Of a stretch of DNA of 22,377 bases, positions 13,398 through 20,070 are shown one piece after another. A program made the position numbers and the translations under genes. Source of the DNA: an uncultured Lachnospiraceae bacterium (GTDB taxonomy: Bacteria > Bacillota > Clostridia > Lachnospirales > Lachnospiraceae); NCBI GenBank assembly GCA_902803305.1, contig CADCPL010000063.1, forward strand, positions 1 through 22,377. Direction: 5' to 3'. The notes below the pieces were generated by a model that saw only the letters and a list, made by a program, of their open reading frames with translations, did no database searches and was not told the DNA's origin. Position 1 is the first letter of the stretch, and each line of letters opens with the position of its first letter.

Positions 13398-15134
13398 CTC
13401 TTCCATCGCTTCCGTGTATCCGTTTAGCCCGTGTCCCATTATGACCTTTGCGGCATAAGAGCGGACATAGCTTATCTGTCTGAAATCTTCCCTCGTATCA
13501 ACAGCAGATATATGAACTTCGATCGCCGGGATACCGACGGCTTTTAATGCGTCAAGTATCGCAACCGACGTATGCGTATAACCGCCGGGATTGATCACTA
13601 TCCCGGAGGCGACACCGTATGCCTGCTGGATCGCATCGACAAGATCTCCTTCGTGATTGCTCTGATAAAAGTCGACATCTATCCCGAGCTGCTTTGCTTT
13701 GTCCCTGCAGAGCCTTAGCAGATCTTCATACGTTTCCCGCCCGTATATGTCAGGTTCCCTGATACCGAGCATGTTAAGATTCGGACCGTTTATCACAAGG
13801 ATCTTCATGTTTCTTTCCTTTCTCATACGCGCCAGCACTTCCTCTGCGACGGAATTTACGCTCCCGGAAACTGTAACTACCGCATCGCAGTTTCGAAGGT
13901 ATATCGGAAGTCTCTTGTAATACAATGCCTTAAGATTCTCCTCCCCCGCCGACAGCGGTCTGTCGGTCGTGGCAAGTTCGGATAGCTTTCTGCTTAAATA
14001 AATTATCTTTCCGTTCAGCGACAAAAGCTCGATATTCTCGGGATCGAGCACAACTCCTCCGCCCGTTGCTATGACGGCCGCGAAAGATGCCGCCGCAGCC
14101 GCAACAGCCTTTTTTTCAAGAGTTCTGAACGCAGCCTCTCCTTCGGTGCTTATGCATTTCGACGGAGTCATCCCGTTCTGCTCCGAAAAGAGCTCATCGG
14201 TATCGACATAGGAAAATCCCGTAAGCTTCGAGACACTGCGTCCGACGGATGATTTTCCGCTTCCGGGCATTCCGGTCAGTACTATATTCTCGTTCATGGC
14301 AGTGATGCCGCTTATCGCTTCTTCTATCTTCTGCTCATCGGCGTCTGTCAGGGATCCGACCGGATCCGGCCCGATTTCTTTTCCCATGAACAGCCTTGCG
14401 GCAAAAAATCCCTGCGCCACGAGCATCGGCAGCCCGCCGGTACATCTGATGCCGCGCCTTCCCGCAGCATATACAAGCCTTGTCCGAAGCGGATTATAGA
14501 TGACATCGACCACGGCCTCCAAGTTTACATAACCATTACTTATGTCTACAGGTTTTCCCTCGATTCGCGGATACATGCCAACAGGAGTAGTATTTACGAG
14601 TATCTCACAGTCATCAAATGAATCGGAATATGACAGGTACTTTACCGGACAATCCGCCTTGATACCCATATCCGAAGGATGACGCGATACTATGGTGACA
14701 GACGCCGCTCCGAGTCTGGAAAGCGTATATGCGGCCGTTCTGCTCGTCCCTCCGCTTCCGAGGATCGCGGCCTTCTTCCCGGCAACATCTATCCCTGCCC
14801 GCTTTATCATATACTCGAACCCGAATGTATCGGTGTTATAGCCGCTCACATGCGTACCATGGTTCACGAGCGTATTGACGCAGCCTATCGCTTTCGCGCC
14901 CGCATCGGCCATGCAGTATGCCATCGCCTTTTCCTTGTACGGTATCGTGACGTTCACGCAGGCAAAATCCGCTTTTTTAAAAAAATCGTCTATAGTATCC
15001 GCAGGTACTTCGATAAGACCGTACTCGTAGTCTCCGAACATGGCATGCAGCATCGGAGAAAAGCTGTGCCCGAGCTTTTCTCCCACGAGTCCGTATCTTC
15101 CGTTTCCCGGTTTAGTGTTTGTCTCTTTGTTCAT
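13365..15134 (-). CDS. Triple fusion: shikimate dehydrogenase - shikimate kinase - 3-dehydroquinate dehydratase (type II)
   Basis: 589-aa fusion of three consecutive shikimate pathway activities. AroE (1-279): LGHSFSP, catalytic Lys67 in NVTIPYK, Asp102 in NTD, nucleotide loop GSGGTSRTA (126-134), NTTPVGMYP. AroK (280-442): P-loop GMPGSGKSS (288-296), DTDELF, GEAAFRTLE, ATGGGVV, TDRPLS. AroQ (443-589): NGPNLNMLGIREPDIYG with Arg459 and Tyr464 at the catalytic positions, QSNHEGDLVDAIQ, NPGGYTHTSVA, EVHIS, and two later arginines. Each domain is of normal length, so all are likely active. The ATG of the AroQ part (13808) has its own ribosome site, so a separate AroQ may also be made. It overlaps aroC by 23 bases; GAGG lies only 3 bases from the ATG. 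The tail overlaps the riboflavin kinase gene. Confidence 0.93.
   Translation of the reverse strand: MNKETNTKPGNGRYGLVGEKLGHSFSPMLHAMFGDYEYGLIEVPADTIDDFFKKADFACVNVTIPYKEKAMAYCMADAGAKAIGCVNTLVNHGTHVSGYNTDTFGFEYMIKRAGIDVAGKKAAILGSGGTSRTAAYTLSRLGAASVTIVSRHPSDMGIKADCPVKYLSYSDSFDDCEILVNTTPVGMYPRIEGKPVDISNGYVNLEAVVDVIYNPLRTRLVYAAGRRGIRCTGGLPMLVAQGFFAARLFMGKEIGPDPVGSLTDADEQKIEEAISGITAMNENIVLTGMPGSGKSSVGRSVSKLTGFSYVDTDELFSEQNGMTPSKCISTEGEAAFRTLEKKAVAAAAASFAAVIATGGGVVLDPENIELLSLNGKIIYLSRKLSELATTDRPLSAGEENLKALYYKRLPIYLRNCDAVVTVSGSVNSVAEEVLARMRKERNMKILVINGPNLNMLGIREPDIYGRETYEDLLRLCRDKAKQLGIDVDFYQSNHEGDLVDAIQQAYGVASGIVINPGGYTHTSVAILDALKAVGIPAIEVHISAVDTREDFRQISYVRSYAAKVIMGHGLNGYTEAMEELYSMIRSSGK
13806..13821 (-). 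promoter_or_regulatory. Internal ribosome binding site and ATG before the AroQ domain
   Basis: On the minus strand AAAGGA (13821-13816) is 7 bases from an ATG (13808-13806) that opens MKILVINGPNLNML, the exact natural start of free AroQ enzymes (147 aa to the stop). The AroK-AroQ junction has only the short linker MRKERN. This suggests either a recent gene fusion by loss of a stop, or production of both fused and free AroQ. Confidence 0.55.
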
Positions 15135-16200
15135 CAGCCTCTATCATATCGGTCAGCATCAGCGCCGTCATGGCTTCCACACACGGGACCACCCGCGGCA
15201 CTATGCACGAATCGTGTCTTCCTTCTATCTTAAGTTCACATTCTTCCATCTTTTCAAGATCAACGGATCTTTGCGCTTTGTATATCGAGGGAGTCGGCTT
15301 TACCGCAACCCTGAAAATGACCGGCATGCCGTTTGTAATGCCGCCCTGTATGCCGCCTGAGTTGTTCGAAACAGTCCTTATCTTTCCGTCCTTTATGCAG
15401 AAACCGTCGTTACTCTTTGATCCGAAGTCAGTGCATACGCCGAAGCCTTCTCCGAATTCGATACCCTTAATGGCAGGTATACCGAACATACCGTATGATA
15501 GCACCGATTCAACGCTCGTATATATCGGATCTCCTATTCCGACCGGAAGCCCTGTGACCTTGCACTCGATACATCCGCCGACCGAATCAAGATCCCTGCT
15601 CGTTTTCTCCATAAGCTCGGTCATCTTATCTCCTGCCGCGGCCGAGACTACCGGAAGAACATGATCCGCAAGTTCATCCGCTGTATCCGAGACAGGATCA
15701 AAGGGCAGATCCTCAATGCCTCCTACCGATCTTATATGCGCCCTGATATTTATCCCGCGCGCCTTCAGAAGCTGCATACATACCGCGCCCGCAAAGCACA
15801 TCGGAAGCGTCATCCTTCCGGAGAAAAAACCGCCCCCGGCCATATCAAGCTTTCCGCCGTACTTAACATACGCCACGTAATCGGCATGGGAAGGTCTCGG
15901 GATCGTCCTCATCTTACCGTAATCGCCCGATCTTGCATTTTCATTCATGAACTTTGCCACGAGCGGCTCACCTGTGAGTCTGCCGTCTTCAATCCCCGTG
16001 AGTATATGCGGCACGTCTTTTTCTTTTCTTGCCGTAGTATAGACAGCGCCGCCGCCCTGCCTTCTTTTCAGAAAGACAAGTATATCATCCATATCAACAG
16101 TTGCGCCCGCCGGAAGATTTTCGATCACTACGCTTATCGATTCCGAATGGGACGCCCCGTCAACCGTCATCTTTATTCTTTCGCCTATTGTAAATGACAT
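15112..16200 (-). CDS. aroC: Chorismate synthase
   Basis: Last step of the common aromatic pathway: EPSP to chorismate, needing reduced FMN. 362 aa, about normal length. It belongs to the Firmicute group that starts with a G-x-SHS form (GASHSESISVVIENLPAG) instead of FGESHG. Other blocks: LKRRQGGG, DVPHILTGIEDGRLTGEPL, ENARSGDYGKMRTIPRPSHADYVAYVKYGG, AGGGFFSGRMTLPMCFAGA, and EFGEGFGVCTDFGSKSND followed by NNSGGIQGGITNGMPV. The ATG overlaps the aroA end by 16 bases and has only a weak ribosome site (GGGGATGAAGAA), in line with translational coupling. Its FMN need makes the neighbouring riboflavin uptake unit of interest, though no direct link is shown. Confidence 0.95.
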   Translation of the reverse strand: MSFTIGERIKMTVDGASHSESISVVIENLPAGATVDMDDILVFLKRRQGGGAVYTTARKEKDVPHILTGIEDGRLTGEPLVAKFMNENARSGDYGKMRTIPRPSHADYVAYVKYGGKLDMAGGGFFSGRMTLPMCFAGAVCMQLLKARGINIRAHIRSVGGIEDLPFDPVSDTADELADHVLPVVSAAAGDKMTELMEKTSRDLDSVGGCIECKVTGLPVGIGDPIYTSVESVLSYGMFGIPAIKGIEFGEGFGVCTDFGSKSNDGFCIKDGKIRTVSNNSGGIQGGITNGMPVIFRVAVKPTPSIYKAQRSVDLEKMEECELKIEGRHDSCIVPRVVPCVEAMTALMLTDMIEADEQRDKH

Positions 16201-17501
16201 TTCTTCATCCCCATCTTTTCCATCAGTTCAAAATACCCCGGATACGATTTATTAACCGCCCCGGCGCCCTTTATCGTAAGACTGCGCCCCAGTCCTGCCG
16301 CTATCGCCTGATCCGCCATCGCTATTCTGTGATCGTTAAAGCTTGAAAGTATCAGGTCATCCACAGGCACATTGACACCGCCGCCGTGAACACTCAGATC
16401 CTCGTGACCGTCAGTCTTCGTAACTTCCGTCTTGACCCCGATCGCTGACAATACGGAGCTTACGGCATCGATCCTGTCACATTCCTTCATGCGCAGCCGC
16501 TCGACATTTCGAAAAACACTGTCACCGTCTGCAAAAGCTGCAAGCACCGCAAGGATCGGAACGAGATCGGGTATCTGCGAGCAGTCGACATCCACGCATG
16601 TTAATGGATACCCTCTTACCACATACTCGGACGTGGCATCATCAAAGTATGCCTCGACTCCGAACCCTCCGAGTATATCAATGAACGCCCTGTCTCCCTG
16701 TATGCTTGCAGGATCCAGTCCCGCGATCCTTATCCCTTCATCCGCGCATTCTCTGTCAAGAATGAACGGTGCGATCACGTAAGCCGCATTTGACCAGTCT
16801 CCCTCAGCTACGATACGCCCTCCGGAAAAATCATCCGAGACAGGTTTGTATTTCTGCCGGCCCGGGATCATATAACCGCTTTCTTCCTTTATCATCTTTA
16901 TACCGAACTTTGACAGCACATCCGCTGTCATGTCGACATATGCCGCCGACTCGAGTCCTCCCTTTATCACAAGGTGCGAATCACCTTCAAGGAGTGGGAG
17001 CACATACATAAGTCCGGTGATATATTGTGACGATACATTTCCCGGTATCTCGTATGTTCCCGGAAGTATCGATCCCGTAACGGTCATAGGAAGATTGTCT
17101 GCGTCAATATTTGCTCCGGCGCGTCGCAGCACATCGCACAGCGGTCCCATAGGCCGCTCGGGCAGCCTTCCACGGCCTGTAAGCGTTGCCGACTCCGCAA
17201 CATAAGATGCCAGCGGCAGAATGAACCTTGCCGTCGATCCGCTCTCACCGCAGTCGATCGAAGCGGCGGGGCAGCCGTTTTTTACGGATGCGGCCGGATG
17301 CTTTACGATCAGTTCAAAGCTTCCGTCATCTGCGGAAACGGTATCTGTTACCGCCCCGAGACTTTCCAGCGCTGATATCGTTGCACGCATATCATCGGAG
17401 ACGATATTTGTGACGACCGTGATCTTTTCGCCGCAAAGTGCGGCGGCTATCAGCAGCCGGTGCACATAGGATTTGGAAGTAATCGCGGTAACTCTCCTCA
17501 C
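16185..17501 (-). CDS. aroA: 3-phosphoshikimate 1-carboxyvinyltransferase (EPSP synthase)
   Basis: Joins shikimate-3-phosphate and PEP. 438 aa with SKSYVHRLLIAAAL, SDDMRATISALESLGA, DCGESGSTARFILPLA, GRLPERPMGPL, GNVSSQYITGLMYVLPLL, GDWSNAAY, DCSQIPDLVPILA, RLRMKECDRI and NDHRIAMA, covering substrate-binding Lys, Ser, Arg, Asp and Glu positions. The start is GTG at 17501, overlapping the tyrA stop as GTGA, with GGAGG 6 bases upstream. The N-terminus is about 12 residues shorter than usual: the first catalytic-site lysine is Lys10, against Lys22 in E. coli, so the first beta strand is trimmed. No better start exists, since the longer frame has no ribosome site. Confidence 0.95.
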   Translation of the reverse strand: MRRVTAITSKSYVHRLLIAAALCGEKITVVTNIVSDDMRATISALESLGAVTDTVSADDGSFELIVKHPAASVKNGCPAASIDCGESGSTARFILPLASYVAESATLTGRGRLPERPMGPLCDVLRRAGANIDADNLPMTVTGSILPGTYEIPGNVSSQYITGLMYVLPLLEGDSHLVIKGGLESAAYVDMTADVLSKFGIKMIKEESGYMIPGRQKYKPVSDDFSGGRIVAEGDWSNAAYVIAPFILDRECADEGIRIAGLDPASIQGDRAFIDILGGFGVEAYFDDATSEYVVRGYPLTCVDVDCSQIPDLVPILAVLAAFADGDSVFRNVERLRMKECDRIDAVSSVLSAIGVKTEVTKTDGHEDLSVHGGGVNVPVDDLILSSFNDHRIAMADQAIAAGLGRSLTIKGAGAVNKSYPGYFELMEKMGMKKCHLQ

Positions 17502-18358
17502 TTCTGTCCTCCCATGCCTGCTTCCTTTTCCTCGTCCTCTTCTTTTCTGATACGACCGTCGCGAAGAAGCGCCACAAGCTTCTCCCTGTTATGTCCTTCT
17601 ATCGCATTTTCGTATTCCATCAGATGATTTATGAGCGAGTCGATCTCCGACACTATAGCGTCCTCATTTGCAAGAAACAGGTCGGCCCACATATTTTCAT
17701 TGAGCTTCGCGACCCTTGTCATGTCCTTAAACGACCCTGCGGAAAAACCATACCGTTTCTCAAGCGTCGGACTCTTGATATAGGACGATGATACTATATG
17801 CGCAAGCTGTGATGTATATGCGATCACGCTGTCATGTTCCTCATACGTTGTATGTACGACGCGCCCAAATCCGAGCTTTTTGAAAAAATCATCCGCCAGC
17901 TTTAGCGCCTGCTCATCAGTATGTTCATCCGTGCACAGTATCATTGAAGCGCCCCTGTAAAGATCCGCATCGGCATTTGTATAGCCCGACACTTCTTTTC
18001 CGGCCATCGGATGTCCCCCGATAAAGAACAGCCCCATATCCGCCAGCTGCTCTGACAGCCCCGTACATATGATCTTCTTGACTCCGGTGCAGTCAATGAC
18101 TATGCAGCCTTTTTTCAGACGCGGCGCTATACCCAATATTATGTCAACCACATCGGTCGGATATAAAGCAACAAGAAGCATATCGATCTCATCGAAATGC
18201 TCCTCAAGTCCCGCCGTGATCACGCCTTCCGAAACAGCTGCAGCAAGCACATTCTCATCGGCGTCCATGCCGTAGATAATGCAGTCGGTATTTGATTTTA
18301 CGGCTTTTGCCATCGAGCCTCCGATAAGGCCCAGACCGATCACTCCTACCGCGTTCAT
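17498..18358 (-). CDS. tyrA: Prephenate dehydrogenase
   Basis: NAD(P)-dependent oxidative decarboxylation of prephenate to 4-hydroxyphenylpyruvate, the tyrosine branch. 286 aa: Rossmann loop GLGLIGGS (8-15), Asp-rich strand end YGMDAD, IDCTGVKK, the substrate-site block FIGGHPMAGKEVSGY, and HDSVIAYTSQLAHIVSS. The tail is rich in Glu, Lys and Arg and carries no ACT domain, so any tyrosine feedback probably acts elsewhere. The ATG overlaps the aroF stop as ATGA and the gene end overlaps aroA as GTGA. No chorismate mutase is fused or encoded in the window. Confidence 0.94.
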   Translation of the reverse strand: MNAVGVIGLGLIGGSMAKAVKSNTDCIIYGMDADENVLAAAVSEGVITAGLEEHFDEIDMLLVALYPTDVVDIILGIAPRLKKGCIVIDCTGVKKIICTGLSEQLADMGLFFIGGHPMAGKEVSGYTNADADLYRGASMILCTDEHTDEQALKLADDFFKKLGFGRVVHTTYEEHDSVIAYTSQLAHIVSSSYIKSPTLEKRYGFSAGSFKDMTRVAKLNENMWADLFLANEDAIVSEIDSLINHLMEYENAIEGHNREKLVALLRDGRIRKEEDEEKEAGMGGQK

Positions 18359-19365
18359 AACGTCACAACAACCTCTCTGATCTTATCGATACCCGTTGAC
18401 AGCTTTGCAAATGCTTCGGGAGTTATGGACTGCTGTCCGTCACACCATGCATTCTCGGGATCGTTGTGGACCTCCACTATGATACCGTCCGCGCCCGCTG
18501 CCGTTGCCGCAAGCGAAACGGATGATACATATCTTGAAAATCCCGTTGAGTGCGAGGGATCCACGATTATCGGAAGGTGCGTCTTTTCCTTGAGCACCGG
18601 GATGACCGAAATGTCGAGGGTATTTCTCGTAGCCACTTCAAACGTCCTGATCCCGCGCTCGCACAGTATCACGCGCTCATTTCCGCCGGCCATGATGTAT
18701 TCGGCGCTCATGAGAAGCTCTGCGACCGTATTGGCAAGACCGCGCTTAAGAAGGATCGGCTTATCTATCGTACCGAGTTCCTTCAGCAGTCTGAAATTCT
18801 GCATGTTTCTGGCTCCGACCTGTATCACGTCCACATCCGCAAACAGATCAAGATCGGTCAGTTCCATGATCTCCGTTACTATCGGAAGTCCCGTTGCCTT
18901 CTTGGCTTCAAGCAGGTAATCGATACCCGTCTTTCCGAGTCCCTGGAACGCATAGGGCGAAGTCCTGGGCTTGAACGCGCCGCCCCGGAGCATATTGGCA
19001 CCTGCTGCCTTCACGGCCTGTGCTATCCCGGTTATCTGTTCGGGTGTCTCAACCGAGCAGGGACCTGCGATCTTAACGAAGTTGCCTCCTCCGATCTTAA
19101 CATCCCCGACCTCGATGACCGAATCCATCGGATGGAACTTTCTGTTCGCCGCCTTATACGGCTCCTGTATACGTGTTACCGACTCAACGATATCAAGTGC
19201 CGATACGGCATCGATGTCAACCTTGGACGTATCACCCACGAGTCCGAGGATGGTTGATTTTTCGCCTCGACTGTAGTGTATGTCAAGCCCCAGGTCATCC
19301 TTTATCCATGATTCGAGTTTATGGTATTTCTTCTCATCAGCATTTGGTTTAAGTACAATGATCAT
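18355..19365 (-). CDS. aroF: 3-deoxy-7-phosphoheptulonate synthase (DAHP synthase) with N-terminal regulatory domain
   Basis: First step of the shikimate pathway: PEP plus erythrose-4-phosphate. 336 aa of the Thermotoga-like class. Residues 1 to about 70 form the ferredoxin-like domain (MIIVLKPNADEKKYHKLESWI) that gives feedback control by tyrosine in that class. The TIM barrel follows with KIAGPCSVE, RGGAFKPRTSPYAFQGLG, QVGARNMQNF, LLKRGLANT, LCERGIRTFE and IVDPSHSTG, including the metal-binding Cys and His. AAAGGAG lies 7 bases before the ATG. It is the first gene of the aro operon, behind a consensus promoter. Confidence 0.95.
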   Translation of the reverse strand: MIIVLKPNADEKKYHKLESWIKDDLGLDIHYSRGEKSTILGLVGDTSKVDIDAVSALDIVESVTRIQEPYKAANRKFHPMDSVIEVGDVKIGGGNFVKIAGPCSVETPEQITGIAQAVKAAGANMLRGGAFKPRTSPYAFQGLGKTGIDYLLEAKKATGLPIVTEIMELTDLDLFADVDVIQVGARNMQNFRLLKELGTIDKPILLKRGLANTVAELLMSAEYIMAGGNERVILCERGIRTFEVATRNTLDISVIPVLKEKTHLPIIVDPSHSTGFSRYVSSVSLAATAAGADGIIVEVHNDPENAWCDGQQSITPEAFAKLSTGIDKIREVVVTL

Positions 19366-19413
19366 AATATTTCTCCTTTAATACTTTCGCGCTTTAACGC
19401 TTTTAACCACTAA

Positions 19414-19442
19414 AGTATATCCTCATTCTTTTTCTTTGTCAA
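19414..19442 (-). promoter_or_regulatory. Promoter of the aro operon
   Basis: On the minus strand TTGACA (19442-19437) and TATACT (19419-19414) are separated by 17 bases, just after the L,D-transpeptidase stop. The leader between it and aroF is short, about 45 bases, with a GTTAAA-GC repeat (GGTTAAAAGCGTTAAAGCGC on the minus strand) that could be a regulator site. No T-box, leader peptide or attenuator hairpin was seen. Confidence 0.82.
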
Positions 19443-19458
19443 CAATCTCTTTTCATGT

Positions 19459-20070
19459 TCACAGATTGGGATTGGTATAAGGCGAGCGCGGATCGGTATC
19501 CGTAGGATCCCAGCCTCTTGTTACCGGGTTGGTCTCGTCTATCTTGATTATCGGACGTGTGAGCGGATACACGAGATTAGGGTCTTTTACTACATTTACC
19601 GTTGTCCCCGGCACCGTGTTCTCATATATCCATTTCGCGTCGGCAAGTGCCAGTCTGCAGCAGCCGGCTGACGCGGGAGTTCCGAGCCTGTTGAACTGTC
19701 TGTATTCGAGCGAATCAGGTGAATGTCTGTAATATGGGACCGAATGCATCAGTTCATGCTGATTGAAACGGACCGCATATCTTGAATACACGCCCCCGTT
19801 CATGAGATGCCATTCATAATAATTCGATGTTTTAAAAGTCCCTGCCACGGTATTTCCGTGTACACCCGTCGAGCACGCGAACACCTGGATAGGAGTGTTA
19901 TTCTGATCGTAAGCTATCACCTGCTCCGTGGCGGTATTGATCGTGATCGATGACACGGGGCACGGCAGCAGAGACGTGATTATTCCTGTACCGGGTACCG
20001 GAAAAGCGCTGACACTTGTGGCAGCAAAAAGAGCGAATGTTGCGGCAAATACCAGTACTTTTTTTATCAT
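19459..20070 (-). CDS. Secreted L,D-transpeptidase (YkuD domain)
   Basis: 203-aa exported enzyme expected to cross-link or modify peptidoglycan. The signal peptide MIKKVLVFAATFALFAATSVSA is followed directly by the YkuD domain: SSITINTATEQVIAYDQNNT, FACSTGVHGNTVAGTF, a His in MHSVPYYRHS, and the active-site block RLGTPASAGCCRLALADAKWIYE, where the first Cys of SAGCCR is catalytic. The family's frequent SHGC reads SAGC here. The C-terminal extension is rich in Pro, Asn and Thr. There is no separate peptidoglycan-binding domain. The ATG overlaps the kinase stop as TGATG with AAGGAG 10 bases upstream, so it is co-translated with the sensor kinase. Confidence 0.9.
   Translation of the reverse strand: MIKKVLVFAATFALFAATSVSAFPVPGTGIITSLLPCPVSSITINTATEQVIAYDQNNTPIQVFACSTGVHGNTVAGTFKTSNYYEWHLMNGGVYSRYAVRFNQHELMHSVPYYRHSPDSLEYRQFNRLGTPASAGCCRLALADAKWIYENTVPGTTVNVVKDPNLVYPLTRPIIKIDETNPVTRGWDPTDTDPRSPYTNPNL

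Noticed and set aside
18550..19257. 235-codon plus-strand open frame over aroF
   Set aside because: Antisense shadow of the DAHP synthase gene with no family likeness.
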